Positions 8,661-17,551 of a stretch of DNA of 64,000 nt are shown here, in pieces. The notes beneath the pieces were generated by a model, which saw only the letters and a list, made by a program, of their open reading frames with translations, was not told the origin of the DNA and made no database searches. Source of the stretch: G963667675 sp963667675 (lineage in GTDB: Bacteria; Chloroflexota; Dehalococcoidia; Lucifugimonadales; UBA3495). The stretch spans positions 124,001-188,000 of the forward strand of contig OY763929.1 of NCBI GenBank assembly GCA_963667675.1. The letters are read 5' to 3'. Numbering within the stretch: the stretch's first letter is position 1; each line of letters opens with the position of its first letter. A program made the translations under genes and the position numbers.

Positions 8661-9419
8661 CTAACCGAGATGCTTCTCCAAGAAGGCGTAGACCTTCTTC
8701 CAGCCGTCCACGGCCTGCTCCGCCCGGTAGGCGGCGGGGCGGTCGTAATAGAAGATGCCGTGGCCCGCGCCGTCGTAACGGTGGAACTCGTAGGACTTGT
8801 TGTGTTTCTTCAGCGCCTCCTCGTGCAAGTCCACCTGCTCCGCCGTTGGCGCCTGATCGTCGTTGCCGAATATTCCCAGCAGGGGGCAGGACAGGTCGGC
8901 GGTGTAGTCTATCGGCGCTACCGGCTGGTTTGCCGTCAGTTCGCCCCCGGAAGCGACCACGCGCCCGCCCCAGCAGTCCACCGCGGCGTCGAATCCCTGG
9001 ATACGGCAACCCGACAGGACGGTAAGCCTGCCGCCTGAGCAGGTGCCGAAGACTCCTACTTTGCCGTTGAGGTAGGGCAGCGTTCGCAGGAACCGCATCG
9101 AGCCTTCGATATCCCCCAGGGCCTGTTCGTCTGATATGCCTCCCGACTCTCGGACCTTGGAAGCAATCTCTGCGGGGTCGCCGTGGCCGGCCCGGTGGTA
9201 CAGATTCGGGGATATTGTTACGTAGCCATGGTGGGCAAAGCGGCGGGCCGTTTCCCGGTACCACTCGTCCCAACCCGGCATGTGGTGAATCAACACCATT
9301 CCGGGGTGTGGGCCGGGGCCCAGGGGCTTGGCTATATAGGCCCCGATGGCATCGCCGTTGTGCCCCTGAACCGTGGTGGTTTCCGCCAGCATTCCTTCAT
9401 ACATGTCCGTGCTGTACAT
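8661..9419 (-). CDS. Dienelactone hydrolase family protein
   Basis: 252-residue alpha/beta hydrolase. The nucleophile motif is GTCSGGR, with cysteine as in carboxymethylenebutenolidase; the acid residue is in FGNDDQAPT and the histidine in GAGHGIFYYDRPAAYR. No signal peptide, so cytosolic. Family members open dienelactones in chlorocatechol and hydroxyquinol degradation or hydrolyse related esters, which fits the neighbouring amidohydrolases and oxidoreductases. It is the first gene of a minus-strand run (8661-11671) that converges with the hydroxyacid oxidase. Confidence 0.9.
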   Translation of the reverse strand: MYSTDMYEGMLAETTTVQGHNGDAIGAYIAKPLGPGPHPGMVLIHHMPGWDEWYRETARRFAHHGYVTISPNLYHRAGHGDPAEIASKVRESGGISDEQALGDIEGSMRFLRTLPYLNGKVGVFGTCSGGRLTVLSGCRIQGFDAAVDCWGGRVVASGGELTANQPVAPIDYTADLSCPLLGIFGNDDQAPTAEQVDLHEEALKKHNKSYEFHRYDGAGHGIFYYDRPAAYRAEQAVDGWKKVYAFLEKHLG

Positions 9420-9502
9420 GGGTCAACTCCTTTAACGGGGATAAATCAAACTTGTAGCCGGGTGAGGCCTAAGTAAAATGCCGACTTGCTTTACGCCGGC
9501 TG

Positions 9503-10504
9503 TCACCTCAGAAGCCCGGAGCCTTCCAGCGTCGACGGGTTCACGCACGACATGGGCCACCGGCCTCTCAACACCAACGCTATCTCCCGGCCCACCCGTC
9601 GTCTTGCCCCCTCTTCGTACCGGGACGACGCCGAAGCCACGTGGGCCGTGAGCGTCACGTTTTCTAAGCCCAAGATAGGGTTATCCGGGTCCGGCGGCTC
9701 CTCTTCCAGCACGTCCAGCGCAGCATGTGCAATCCACCCTTCCTTCAGGGCCCGGGTCATGGCCTCCTCGTCCACCGTTGTGCCCCGTCCCGTGTTGACG
9801 AAGATAGCCCCCGATTTCATCGACCTGAACTGCCCCTCACCGATCATTTTCCTGGTCCCGCCGGTGCCGGGAAGGTGGTTGGACACGATATCCGACCGCT
9901 GCAGCAGCTCCGTCAACTCCACCGGCTCCACTCCGTGCTGCACTATCACCGTCTCCCTGACGAACGGGTCGTGGGCCAGGATGCGCAGGCCGAACGCCTT
10001 CATCAGCGGCACAACGGCCCTCGCGATGTTCCCAAACGAAATTAACCCCAGGGTCTGCCCGTATAGGCGCGGCAATCGACGTATCGCCGGCTTACCTTCG
10101 TCCCAATTCCCCTCGCGGACCCTCTTGTCCATCCACAACAGCCGCCGGTGCGCTGCCAGGATTAACGCCGCCGTGTGCTCCGCCACCTCTTGCACGAAGG
10201 TGTCCGGGCAATTGGTTACTGGAATTCCCTTCGCCGTAGCCGCGGCGACGTCCACCAGGTCCGTGCCCACGCTGTCCAGGGCGATGATCTTGCACCGGGT
10301 CAGTCCGTTGATTACCCGTTCGCTGACAGGCATATCCCTGGTTATCACCGCGTCCGCGTCATGTGCCCCGGCAAGAAACTCGTCGTCCGACACCGCAGGG
10401 GCCTCGACCAGTTCCAAGTCCAGCCCCTGTAGCCCCTCCAACTCGAACCTGTAGTCGTCGATAATATTTGGACGCCCCTGCGCCACGACCTTGTACTTCG
10501 CCAC
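9503..10504 (-). CDS. D-2-hydroxyacid dehydrogenase, NAD-binding (phosphoglycerate dehydrogenase/CtBP-like)
   Basis: 333-residue dehydrogenase interconverting a 2-oxo acid and its D-2-hydroxy acid with NAD(H). It has an N-terminal catalytic domain, then the Rossmann segment YGQTLGLISFGNIARAV, whose glycine pattern is looser than the usual GxGxxG. Next come FVNTGRG with the substrate-binding arginine, LDVLEEEP with the glutamate, and TAHVAS with the catalytic histidine. Length is typical. It lies between a dienelactone hydrolase and an aldo/keto reductase on the same strand. A role in hydroxy-acid metabolism beside the FMN oxidase is inferred; serine biosynthesis is less likely because no ACT domain is present. 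Confidence 0.88.
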   Translation of the reverse strand: MAKYKVVAQGRPNIIDDYRFELEGLQGLDLELVEAPAVSDDEFLAGAHDADAVITRDMPVSERVINGLTRCKIIALDSVGTDLVDVAAATAKGIPVTNCPDTFVQEVAEHTAALILAAHRRLLWMDKRVREGNWDEGKPAIRRLPRLYGQTLGLISFGNIARAVVPLMKAFGLRILAHDPFVRETVIVQHGVEPVELTELLQRSDIVSNHLPGTGGTRKMIGEGQFRSMKSGAIFVNTGRGTTVDEEAMTRALKEGWIAHAALDVLEEEPPDPDNPILGLENVTLTAHVASASSRYEEGARRRVGREIALVLRGRWPMSCVNPSTLEGSGLLR

Positions 10505-10675
10505 GCTGACCCCCTGGCTTCAGTGTCGATTGTTGCCGTAGGTCGGTAAATCGGGGTTGGCCCTAGCTTATGTCAAGCCGCCGGATATGTCCAGGCAACC
10601 GGGTCAAAGCCGTAATCGCCTCCTGCCGGCATCCGAGCTAAGTTCCGCACTCTGGAAGCGAGCGCACCCGCCCGT

Positions 10676-11671
10676 TCAGGGCATGGGCAGGTCCGGCTGT
10701 GTGTCCGCCCCGTACCTGGCAAACACCTCGTCTATCTCCCGCAGGTCCTCACCCGACAGCGCCCATTCCAGCGCTCCCATGTTCTCTTCCAATTCTCCCA
10801 CGTGATGGGTGCCGATGGGAGCAACGCTGACGAAGGAGTTGGACAGCACCCACCTCAACGCAAGCTGGGGCAGCGTCTTCCCCCGCTTTGCGGCGACGGG
10901 CCTCAGGTCCTCCACCAGCCTCAAATTCCTCTCATAAGCCTCATCGGTATATATGCCCCCGTCCCACTCGGGCCGGCTCACCGCCCTGGTATCGTTGTCC
11001 CGGTACTTGGTGTCGATGGTGAACGTTCCCGACAGGAGTCCGAAGGCCAGCGGAGCAAAGGCCATTACGCCTATGCCCTGCTCCTCGCAGTAGGGGAATA
11101 CCTCCCGGCCCATCCTGCGGTCGAACATGTTGAAACCGCATTGCACCACGTCTACCTGCCGGGTCTTCTGGCATTCCATGATTTGGTCCCGGGTCACGTT
11201 GCACAGTCCGACGGCCCTGGCCTTCCCCTGCCGCACCACGGTGTCCAGGGCGTCCATGGTCTCGTCGAATGGCGTGGTCACGTCCGGAATGTGGATCAAA
11301 TAAACGTCTACGTAGTCCGTCCTCAACCTCTGCAAGCTCTCGTCGATGGATGCAAGAACAGGCCCTCTCCGGCTGTCCCGGCCTTGAGCCCCGGGCCGGC
11401 CTGCGTATCCGATGCCGCACTTGGTGATCAGCACGACGTCCTTCCGCCGCGCGCCCAGGGCCCGGCCGTACATCAGTTCCGAGTCCCCGCCGCCGTATGT
11501 CGCCGCGGTATCGAAACAGGTAATCCCCAGGTCTATGGCCCGGTTTATGGCCTCCACCATGTCGTCGCCCCAACCGTTGGTCCCCGCCGCGTTCGGCACC
11601 CGATAGTCCATGCCGCCGATGCCGATTGCCGACACCGTGATGTCTGTATTGCCAAATCTTCGGAATTCCAT
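10676..11671 (-). CDS. Aldo/keto reductase
   Basis: 331-residue NAD(P)H-dependent (beta/alpha)8 oxidoreductase. The tetrad is visible: Asp and Tyr in CFDTAATYGGGDSELMYG, Lys in LITKCGIG and His in DVYLIHIPD. The start MEFRRFGNTDITVSAIGIGGM at 11671 follows GAGAGGAGG; an in-frame TTG six codons earlier overlaps that site. It is closest in layout to the L-fucose/galactose dehydrogenase-like AKRs. It is divergently placed to the RdhA-like gene, with about 200 bases between them that must hold both promoters. Confidence 0.9.
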   Translation of the reverse strand: MEFRRFGNTDITVSAIGIGGMDYRVPNAAGTNGWGDDMVEAINRAIDLGITCFDTAATYGGGDSELMYGRALGARRKDVVLITKCGIGYAGRPGAQGRDSRRGPVLASIDESLQRLRTDYVDVYLIHIPDVTTPFDETMDALDTVVRQGKARAVGLCNVTRDQIMECQKTRQVDVVQCGFNMFDRRMGREVFPYCEEQGIGVMAFAPLAFGLLSGTFTIDTKYRDNDTRAVSRPEWDGGIYTDEAYERNLRLVEDLRPVAAKRGKTLPQLALRWVLSNSFVSVAPIGTHHVGELEENMGALEWALSGEDLREIDEVFARYGADTQPDLPMP

Positions 11672-11878
11672 CAATGGGCCTCCTCTCAACGGTCTGCGTG
11701 GCGTGGAGCCGGTTAGGCGGTAGAATGCCGATTGACCCGCTCAGCGTAGCGTATTATAGTCCAAGCTACCCAGGGGGCAAATGTCCAAGAACGTCAATGC
11801 AGCCTGGACGGTTGTGGCTTATTCTTCAGGTGGCGCGGCGGCTGATGTCACGCCAGGACTCCCTGCGGAGGGGCTAAA

Positions 11879-13159
11879 ATGCTGAAGATCGGACACCAGG
11901 TGATCAGACCCGGCAAGACCCTCAAGGACGACCCGGTAACCATTCCCGTTGCCGAAGAGCTGGAAACCGTGCCCGGTATACCCCTCAACCAGCGGGAAAT
12001 CGATTGGTATTCCCGTGAGTACCCCTTGGAGAGACATTACGAGGCCGAGCGGTCTTCTTATGGGTGGTTCTACGCCACTCGCAATCTCAACGAGCACATG
12101 GGCAAGATCGACCGCGAGCATGAAAAGCTCTCCCGCGGCCTCATTCTCGCCGGACGGGAAACCGCCGGCATGGAACCCGCCGCCGAGCCCACCGGCGAGG
12201 ACGTAACCGACCTGATCAAGGACCAGGCCAAGCGCCTTGGATTCCTGGAGGTCGGCTTCACCGCCTACGATCCCCGCTACGAGTTCAAAGCCAAGAAGGG
12301 CTTTACGGAGCTTCCCACCGCCATCTGCCTGGCCTACGAGCAGGACTACGAGGCCACCCAGACCATTCCCAGCATAGACGCCGAGATAGTCCATTCCAGC
12401 GGTTACCGGACCCAGGCCGCCGCCGCACTGAAGCTAGGTAACTTCATCCGGTCGCTGGGGTACCGGGCCCACGTCATTCACACCAGCGACTCCACCGGCC
12501 CCATGCTTCCCATGTTCGTCGCCGCCGGTCTGGGCCAGTTGGGCGCCTGCGGTTACCTGCTTACCCCCCACGAAGGAAGCCGGGCCCGGCTGATAATGGT
12601 CACCACTGACGCCAAGGTCACCTACGACAAGCCTGTGGACTACGGCATCCATGCCTTTTGCCAGATTTGCCAGGTCTGCGTCAACCGCTGCCCCGGGCGG
12701 GCTTTGATGCGGGACAAGATCTGGTGGCGCGGCTCCGAAAAGAACAAGCTCTACTACAAGCGCTGTATGCCCGTCCTCACCCGTTACGTTGGCTGCGGCG
12801 TCTGCATGAAGGTGTGCCCCATCCAGAAATACGGCATGAAGAACGTCATGGAGCATTACGTGCAGACCGGGCAGGTCCTGGGCAAGGGCACCCACGACCT
12901 GGAAGGCTACACGTTGGAGGGCAAAGGCTACTTCGGACCCGGCGAGTTGCCGGTCTTCGACCGCGGCTTCTTTACCGACATGCCCACCGGCGACTCCAGC
13001 CAGTGGGCTTTCGAGAATTTCAAGAAAAAAGCCCTGGCCGCGGGCGGAGTCGTGTCCGACGAGGCGCTGGTCGAGTTCAGGCAAGACCTGGCTAGCGCAA
13101 TTCAGGAGGACAACCAGGATATCGAGCTTACGGGAGGCTACAAAGAGGCCTACGTCTAG
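11879..13159 (+). CDS. Reductive dehalogenase-like corrinoid/4Fe-4S protein, cytosolic
   Basis: 426-residue protein with the core of the RdhA/QueG superfamily. A helix-rich stretch around GYRTQAAAALKLGNFIRSLGY (residues 175-195) is followed by LGQLGACGYLLTPHEGSRARLIMVTTD (residues 219-244), the corrinoid-pocket region of RdhA. Two ferredoxin-type cluster motifs follow: CQICQVCVNRCP (Cys261, 264, 267, 271) and, after Cys296, CGVCMKVCP (Cys306, 309, 313). There is no twin-arginine signal and no RdhB anchor, so it is probably soluble and not respiratory. Such proteins may remove halogens or act as other B12-dependent reductases. It is followed 58 bases later by amidohydrolase 5 on the same strand, suggesting a common pathway. 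Confidence 0.82.
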   Translation: MLKIGHQVIRPGKTLKDDPVTIPVAEELETVPGIPLNQREIDWYSREYPLERHYEAERSSYGWFYATRNLNEHMGKIDREHEKLSRGLILAGRETAGMEPAAEPTGEDVTDLIKDQAKRLGFLEVGFTAYDPRYEFKAKKGFTELPTAICLAYEQDYEATQTIPSIDAEIVHSSGYRTQAAAALKLGNFIRSLGYRAHVIHTSDSTGPMLPMFVAAGLGQLGACGYLLTPHEGSRARLIMVTTDAKVTYDKPVDYGIHAFCQICQVCVNRCPGRALMRDKIWWRGSEKNKLYYKRCMPVLTRYVGCGVCMKVCPIQKYGMKNVMEHYVQTGQVLGKGTHDLEGYTLEGKGYFGPGELPVFDRGFFTDMPTGDSSQWAFENFKKKALAAGGVVSDEALVEFRQDLASAIQEDNQDIELTGGYKEAYV

Positions 13160-13217
13160 GCTCTTGGCAGCCTGGACCCATCCGAATTGACAGACCAAAA
13201 TGGCTGAGAGGTCAATC

Positions 13218-14348
13218 GTGTCCAGCTACAGGGTCATATCATCTGACAACCACGTCGTCGAGCCGGCGGACTTGTGGACCAGCAGGGGTGAGTCCAAGTT
13301 CAAGGACAGAATGCCCTACGTCAAGACGGTGGACGGGAGCGACTGGTGGTTCTGCGAGGGTATGCAGGTCATGGGACTCTCCATAGCCGGCGCCCAGGCC
13401 GGGGTGAGGTTCGAGGAGCCGGACAAGCTGAAAGATGAAGCTGCGTTCGAGGACGTGCGCCCGGGGGGCTACATCCCCGAAGAGCACGTCAAGGACATGG
13501 ACCTGGACGGCGTCGACGTCAGCATAATCTATCCCACTCTCTGCAATGCCCTCTTCATCACCATCGCAGACACCGAGCTCCTGAGTTCGGTGTACCGGAC
13601 CTACAACAATTGGATTGCCGAGTTCTGCACTGCGGAACCAAGGCGTCTAAAGGCCATCGCCCAGTTGAACATGGATGACGTCAAAAAAGGCGTTATGGAG
13701 TTGGAACGCTGCGCCAAGATGGGCTTGGTCGGGGCCGTGACCCCCGTCTTTCCTCCCAGTGGCCGCACTTATGACCAGCCCGAATACGAACCCCTGTGGG
13801 CCGCGGCCCAGGACTTGGGTATCCCCCTCAGCCTCCACATCGGCACCAACCGTCTCGGGACCGGCGATGAGTATGATTACGTTTTCCAGAAGTTGATGCC
13901 CACCGCCGCGTACAAGGTCAACAAAGACTACTGGGTGCGAATGTCCCTGGGCAGCATCATCTTGAGCGGCGTTCTCGAACGCTACCCCAACCTGCAGATT
14001 GGTTCGGTAGAGCACGACCTGTCCTGGGCGCCCTACTTCCTGGACCGCCTTGACTACACCTACACCCAGCGAATCCACAGCGATTCCGACTATCTGTTCA
14101 AAGACGGCGCCCTTCCCAGCGACTTCTTCCGCAACAACGTGTTCCTCGGCTTCCAGGAGGATGCCTTGGGCATCAGGGACCGTCACATCATCGGCGTGGA
14201 CAATTTGCAATGGGGTGGAGACTACCCCCATGCCGAGGGCACATTCCCCAGGAGCCGCGAGATACTGGAGGAGATCCTGGCGGACTGCACCGAGGAAGAA
14301 AAGGCCAAAATAGCCGGGGGCAACGCCGCCCGGGTATACAACCTCTAG
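13218..14348 (+). CDS. Amidohydrolase family protein, paralog 5
   Basis: 376-residue ACMSD/LigW-type amidohydrolase, closest to paralog 4. The GTG at 13218 (VSSYRVISSDNHVVEPADLW) matches the paralog starts and has GAGAGGTCAATC before it; an ATG six codons earlier is possible but would contain that ribosome-binding site. Differences at normally conserved places: DNH instead of DSH, SLHIGTNR instead of SLHAATN, and GGDYPH instead of GSDYPH. The metal-binding residues themselves are kept. It is probably co-transcribed with the RdhA-like gene upstream. Divergent active-site surroundings suggest a different substrate from the other copies. Confidence 0.9.
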   Translation: MSSYRVISSDNHVVEPADLWTSRGESKFKDRMPYVKTVDGSDWWFCEGMQVMGLSIAGAQAGVRFEEPDKLKDEAAFEDVRPGGYIPEEHVKDMDLDGVDVSIIYPTLCNALFITIADTELLSSVYRTYNNWIAEFCTAEPRRLKAIAQLNMDDVKKGVMELERCAKMGLVGAVTPVFPPSGRTYDQPEYEPLWAAAQDLGIPLSLHIGTNRLGTGDEYDYVFQKLMPTAAYKVNKDYWVRMSLGSIILSGVLERYPNLQIGSVEHDLSWAPYFLDRLDYTYTQRIHSDSDYLFKDGALPSDFFRNNVFLGFQEDALGIRDRHIIGVDNLQWGGDYPHAEGTFPRSREILEEILADCTEEEKAKIAGGNAARVYNL

Positions 14349-14387
14349 CGCCCTCTTAGTCCCGACACTCCTCGGTCACCAACGACA

Positions 14388-15818
14388 ATGAACAAGCCCG
14401 CGACTGAACACGATGTTGGGTTAATGGCCCACCTGTTGCGCCGGGCCTGCTTTGGCGCGAGCCGCGACGAGATCGAGGCCAAAGCTGCCCTGGGCTACGA
14501 CGAAACGTTAGAAGAACTGTTGGACCCGCTCGGCCAGCCGGAAATAGAGGAAGACTTGATGTTCCGGCTGCATCCCTTCTGGTACCAGAGCCCCGCCCTC
14601 CCATCGCATGAGTGGGTCCACCGGATGATTAACAGCCCCCGCCAGCTTCAGGAAAAAATGTCCCTCTTCTGGCACATGGTCTTCTGCGCCGGTTATAGCA
14701 AGATCGACGTCGGCCAGGAACTGGGATACATGGTCGCCATGTTCCGGGAGCACGGCATGGGAAACTTCCGGGACCTGCTGCACCGGCTGTGCACCAACCC
14801 CGGCATGCTCTACTACCTGGACAACAACGAGAGCCACAAGGATACCCTGAACGAAAACTTCGGCCGGGAACTCCTGGAACTCTTCTCCATGGGCGTCGGC
14901 ATGGACCAAGATTTCAACTACACCGAGGACGACGTCAAGGCCTGCGCTCGCGCCTTCACCGGCTGGAACATAGCCCCCGCATACCCCCCGTTCCCCCACG
15001 GCCGCAGCCGCTGGGAGTTCCGGTTTGACCCCGCAGATCACGACGACGGCGAAAAGACCTTTCTTGGAGAGACCGGCCGTTGGAACGGGGACGACGTCCT
15101 CGACATCATCTGCAAGCAGCCCGCCACCGCCAGGTTCATCGCGCGGCACCTGTACAGCTTCTTCGTGGCCGACGAGCCTCCGGTGCCCGCATGGCGCCTG
15201 ACCCCTCCACTGGACCCGGGGCTGCTCCAGGCCATGGAGCAGGCCTACTTCGACTCCGGCTACGACATCACCGCCATGCTGCGGGTCTTGTTCACATCAG
15301 AGTCCTTCAAGTCCGATGCAGCCCGCTTCGCCAAGGTCAAGAGCCCCGCAGAGATGGTCGTTGGGACTTTGAGGTTGGTCGAAGACCACCTGGAGATCAG
15401 GCCGGGGCTGTACGAAATATCCCAGAAGTCCACCTACATGGGCATGGACCTGATGAACCCGCCAACGGTGGAAGGCTGGCACACCGGCCGGGAATGGATC
15501 GACAGCGGCACCCTGGTGGAGCGCATCAACTACGCCTCCGAATTGCTGGGAAACACCGATTTGCCCGGCGTCAGGTCGCTGGTCCACCGCCTCAAGTCCC
15601 GCGGCCCGGCCCTGTCTCCCGAGGCATTCGTAGACGGCTGTCTACACCTCATAGGCCCCATGACCGTGGACAACGAGACCCGCTCGGAGTTGGTCTCCCA
15701 CGCCCGCCGGGGCGGAGACCTCCGCCATGAGTCCAAGTCCGAGAACGCCGAGTTCGCCCGGCGCACCGGCGAAATGTTCCAGATGATTGCCTCCACTCCG
15801 GAATTTCAATTCGAGTAA
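14388..15818 (+). CDS. DUF1800 family protein
   Basis: 476-residue member of the DUF1800 family. It opens with the diagnostic HLLRRACFGASRDEIEA, has MSLFWHMVFCAG, NENFGRELLELFSMGVG and FTGWN in the expected order, and ends with QMIASTPEFQFE. Function is unknown. Members usually sit next to a DUF1501 (sulfatase-like, secreted) gene, which is absent here; instead an NHL propeller follows 38 bases downstream. No signal peptide is visible. It starts 39 bases after amidohydrolase 5, in the same direction. Confidence 0.9.
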   Translation: MNKPATEHDVGLMAHLLRRACFGASRDEIEAKAALGYDETLEELLDPLGQPEIEEDLMFRLHPFWYQSPALPSHEWVHRMINSPRQLQEKMSLFWHMVFCAGYSKIDVGQELGYMVAMFREHGMGNFRDLLHRLCTNPGMLYYLDNNESHKDTLNENFGRELLELFSMGVGMDQDFNYTEDDVKACARAFTGWNIAPAYPPFPHGRSRWEFRFDPADHDDGEKTFLGETGRWNGDDVLDIICKQPATARFIARHLYSFFVADEPPVPAWRLTPPLDPGLLQAMEQAYFDSGYDITAMLRVLFTSESFKSDAARFAKVKSPAEMVVGTLRLVEDHLEIRPGLYEISQKSTYMGMDLMNPPTVEGWHTGREWIDSGTLVERINYASELLGNTDLPGVRSLVHRLKSRGPALSPEAFVDGCLHLIGPMTVDNETRSELVSHARRGGDLRHESKSENAEFARRTGEMFQMIASTPEFQFE

Positions 15819-15856
15819 CCGGGCCAATCTGACTTCAGGAAGCCGAGCTAAAGGCA

Positions 15857-16861
15857 ATGTCCACCCATTTTTTCGGACTCAACCAGAGGTCATATCAATA
15901 CAGCCATTCCCTGGGTCGCCTGGAAATGTCCGGCACAGGCTTCCGCAGCCCAGTGGACTTTGCCATAAACCCTGAAGGCGTCGCCTACGTCCTGAACCGC
16001 TCCTATGAAAAACGCCCCGATGGCGTCCACGTCACCATGATGACCCTGGATGAGGAATACATTACCGAGTTCTCGTCCTACGGGGAAGCCGAGGGGGAAC
16101 TCGTTTGGCCCACCTCCATAGCCTTGGACCCCCAGGGCAACGTCTACGTTGCCGACGAGTGGCTCAATCGCATCACCATCTTTGACCGGGAAGGTGAATT
16201 GCTGGGCAGTTGGGGAACACCTGGCTCCGGCGACGGTGAACTGGACCGCCCGTCCGGTATTGCCATAAGCGCTGACGGCGCTTTGTTTCTAACCGACAGC
16301 CGCAATCACCGTGTCCAGGTGTTCTCCCTGGACGGCCAATTCAAGGGCAATTTCGGCGGCTTCGGAGTCGCGCCGGGCCGGCTTAACCTCCCCTGGGGTA
16401 TCGGCCTGGATAAAGACGGCCGGGTGTTCGTGGCCGATTGGCGCAACGACCGTATCCAGCAGTTCACCGCCGACGGAGAGTGGCAGGCGAGCTTCGGCCA
16501 GCCGGGCAGTGGCGTTGGCTGTTTCAACCGACCCAACTCCGTGTGTGTGGATGACGACGGGGACATCTACGTTGCCGACTGCTTCAACAACCGCGTCCAA
16601 GTGCTGGACCCCGAGGGCCGGTTTGTCACCGCCATGCTCGGCGACCATCGCCTGTCGCGGCTAGGCAAAGAGAAGCTCATGGCCAACCCGGACATGATTC
16701 GCCAGCGTGCGTTGGCCTATGCCAACAATCCCGACTACGAGCAGCGTTTCGACCACCCCAACGCCGTGAAAATCGATTCCCGCGGCCGGGTTTGCGTGCT
16801 GGACCCCGTACGGGGCCGCATCCAAGTCTACGTCAAGTCCAAGGACCCCGCACTGGCCTAG
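15857..16861 (+). CDS. NHL repeat beta-propeller protein
   Basis: 334-residue protein built of NHL repeats, each seen as a GxLxxPxGIAxDxxGxxxVADxxNxRIQ-like unit; clear examples start near ELVWPTSIALDPQGNVYVAD, LDRPSGIAISADGALFLTD, LNLPWGIGLDKDGRVFVAD and FNRPNSVCVDDDGDIYVAD. This predicts a five- or six-bladed propeller. No signal peptide is apparent. Related proteins include peptidylglycine lyase-like and lactonase-like enzymes and pure binding scaffolds; no catalytic residues can be assigned. It follows the DUF1800 gene closely. Confidence 0.88.
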   Translation: MSTHFFGLNQRSYQYSHSLGRLEMSGTGFRSPVDFAINPEGVAYVLNRSYEKRPDGVHVTMMTLDEEYITEFSSYGEAEGELVWPTSIALDPQGNVYVADEWLNRITIFDREGELLGSWGTPGSGDGELDRPSGIAISADGALFLTDSRNHRVQVFSLDGQFKGNFGGFGVAPGRLNLPWGIGLDKDGRVFVADWRNDRIQQFTADGEWQASFGQPGSGVGCFNRPNSVCVDDDGDIYVADCFNNRVQVLDPEGRFVTAMLGDHRLSRLGKEKLMANPDMIRQRALAYANNPDYEQRFDHPNAVKIDSRGRVCVLDPVRGRIQVYVKSKDPALA

Positions 16862-16904
16862 GCAACCCCGTATAGAAGCGTACCATCCGGCCCACTCATC
16901 CGGT

Positions 16905-17462
16905 TCACACCGGCAGCACCGGCTCTGTGCGTTCCTCAGGCAGGTCGACTTCAAATGCGTTCAGGAAAAACGCCGTAGAGGCGTACTGGCCCAGCAGGGC
17001 CGTCAACTCCACCAGGTGCTGTGTTCCGAACTGCTCCAAGGCCGCCTGGAACGTCTCTTCACTGACCTTGTGGGTCTCGAAGAACTCCCGGCCGTAATTT
17101 ATTATGGCCCTCTCGTCAGCCGCCATCGCCGGCAACGGCTGCTTGTCCCTTATCGCGTCCACCAGTGCGTCGCTAACTCCCTCGCTCCGGGCTGCGGGAG
17201 CGTGGGCGTTCCAAATGTATTGACAGTCCATTGCCCGGGCGGTGACCAGGATTGTCAGTTCCTGGATGCGCTTCGGAAACGTGCTCTCGAACCGCAGGTA
17301 GCCGCTCACCCGGCCTCGCCGCCGGGCCAGCTCCGGGCTGTTTACGGTTATAGACGTCGGACCGCCTGTTATCGTGCCCCCAGTAGCTGCGGTCATCTCG
17401 TCGAACGCCTCTCTGAATTCCTCCGGGACCATCTCACGGGTGACTACCGGTAGCCTTGCCAT
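16905..17462 (-). CDS. Carboxymuconolactone decarboxylase family protein
   Basis: 185-residue all-helical AhpD/CMD-fold protein. The fold is recognisable from RIQELTILVTARAMDCQYIWNAHAPAARSEGVSDALVDAI and the C-terminal QHLVELTALLGQYASTAFFLNAF. The redox CxxC of AhpD is not intact: only one cysteine precedes the histidine (CQYIWNAH). A peroxidase role is therefore unlikely, and a gamma-carboxymuconolactone decarboxylase or other lyase role is more plausible. It converges with the NHL gene and lies 89 bases beyond the small conserved-looking gene on the same strand. Confidence 0.85.
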   Translation of the reverse strand: MARLPVVTREMVPEEFREAFDEMTAATGGTITGGPTSITVNSPELARRRGRVSGYLRFESTFPKRIQELTILVTARAMDCQYIWNAHAPAARSEGVSDALVDAIRDKQPLPAMAADERAIINYGREFFETHKVSEETFQAALEQFGTQHLVELTALLGQYASTAFFLNAFEVDLPEERTEPVLPV

Positions 17463-17551
17463 TGCTTCCCTCCAAATGTCTTCATTCCGCGCCTATGCAC
17501 GCCTTAACTCCTCCACTGACCGGGGCCAGCGGAGCCGCAGCTTATGGGCCG

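Noticed and set aside
13200..13217. Upstream ATG start for amidohydrolase 5
   Set aside because: It would place the ribosome-binding site GAGAGG inside the gene; all paralogs start at the SSYRVIS position.
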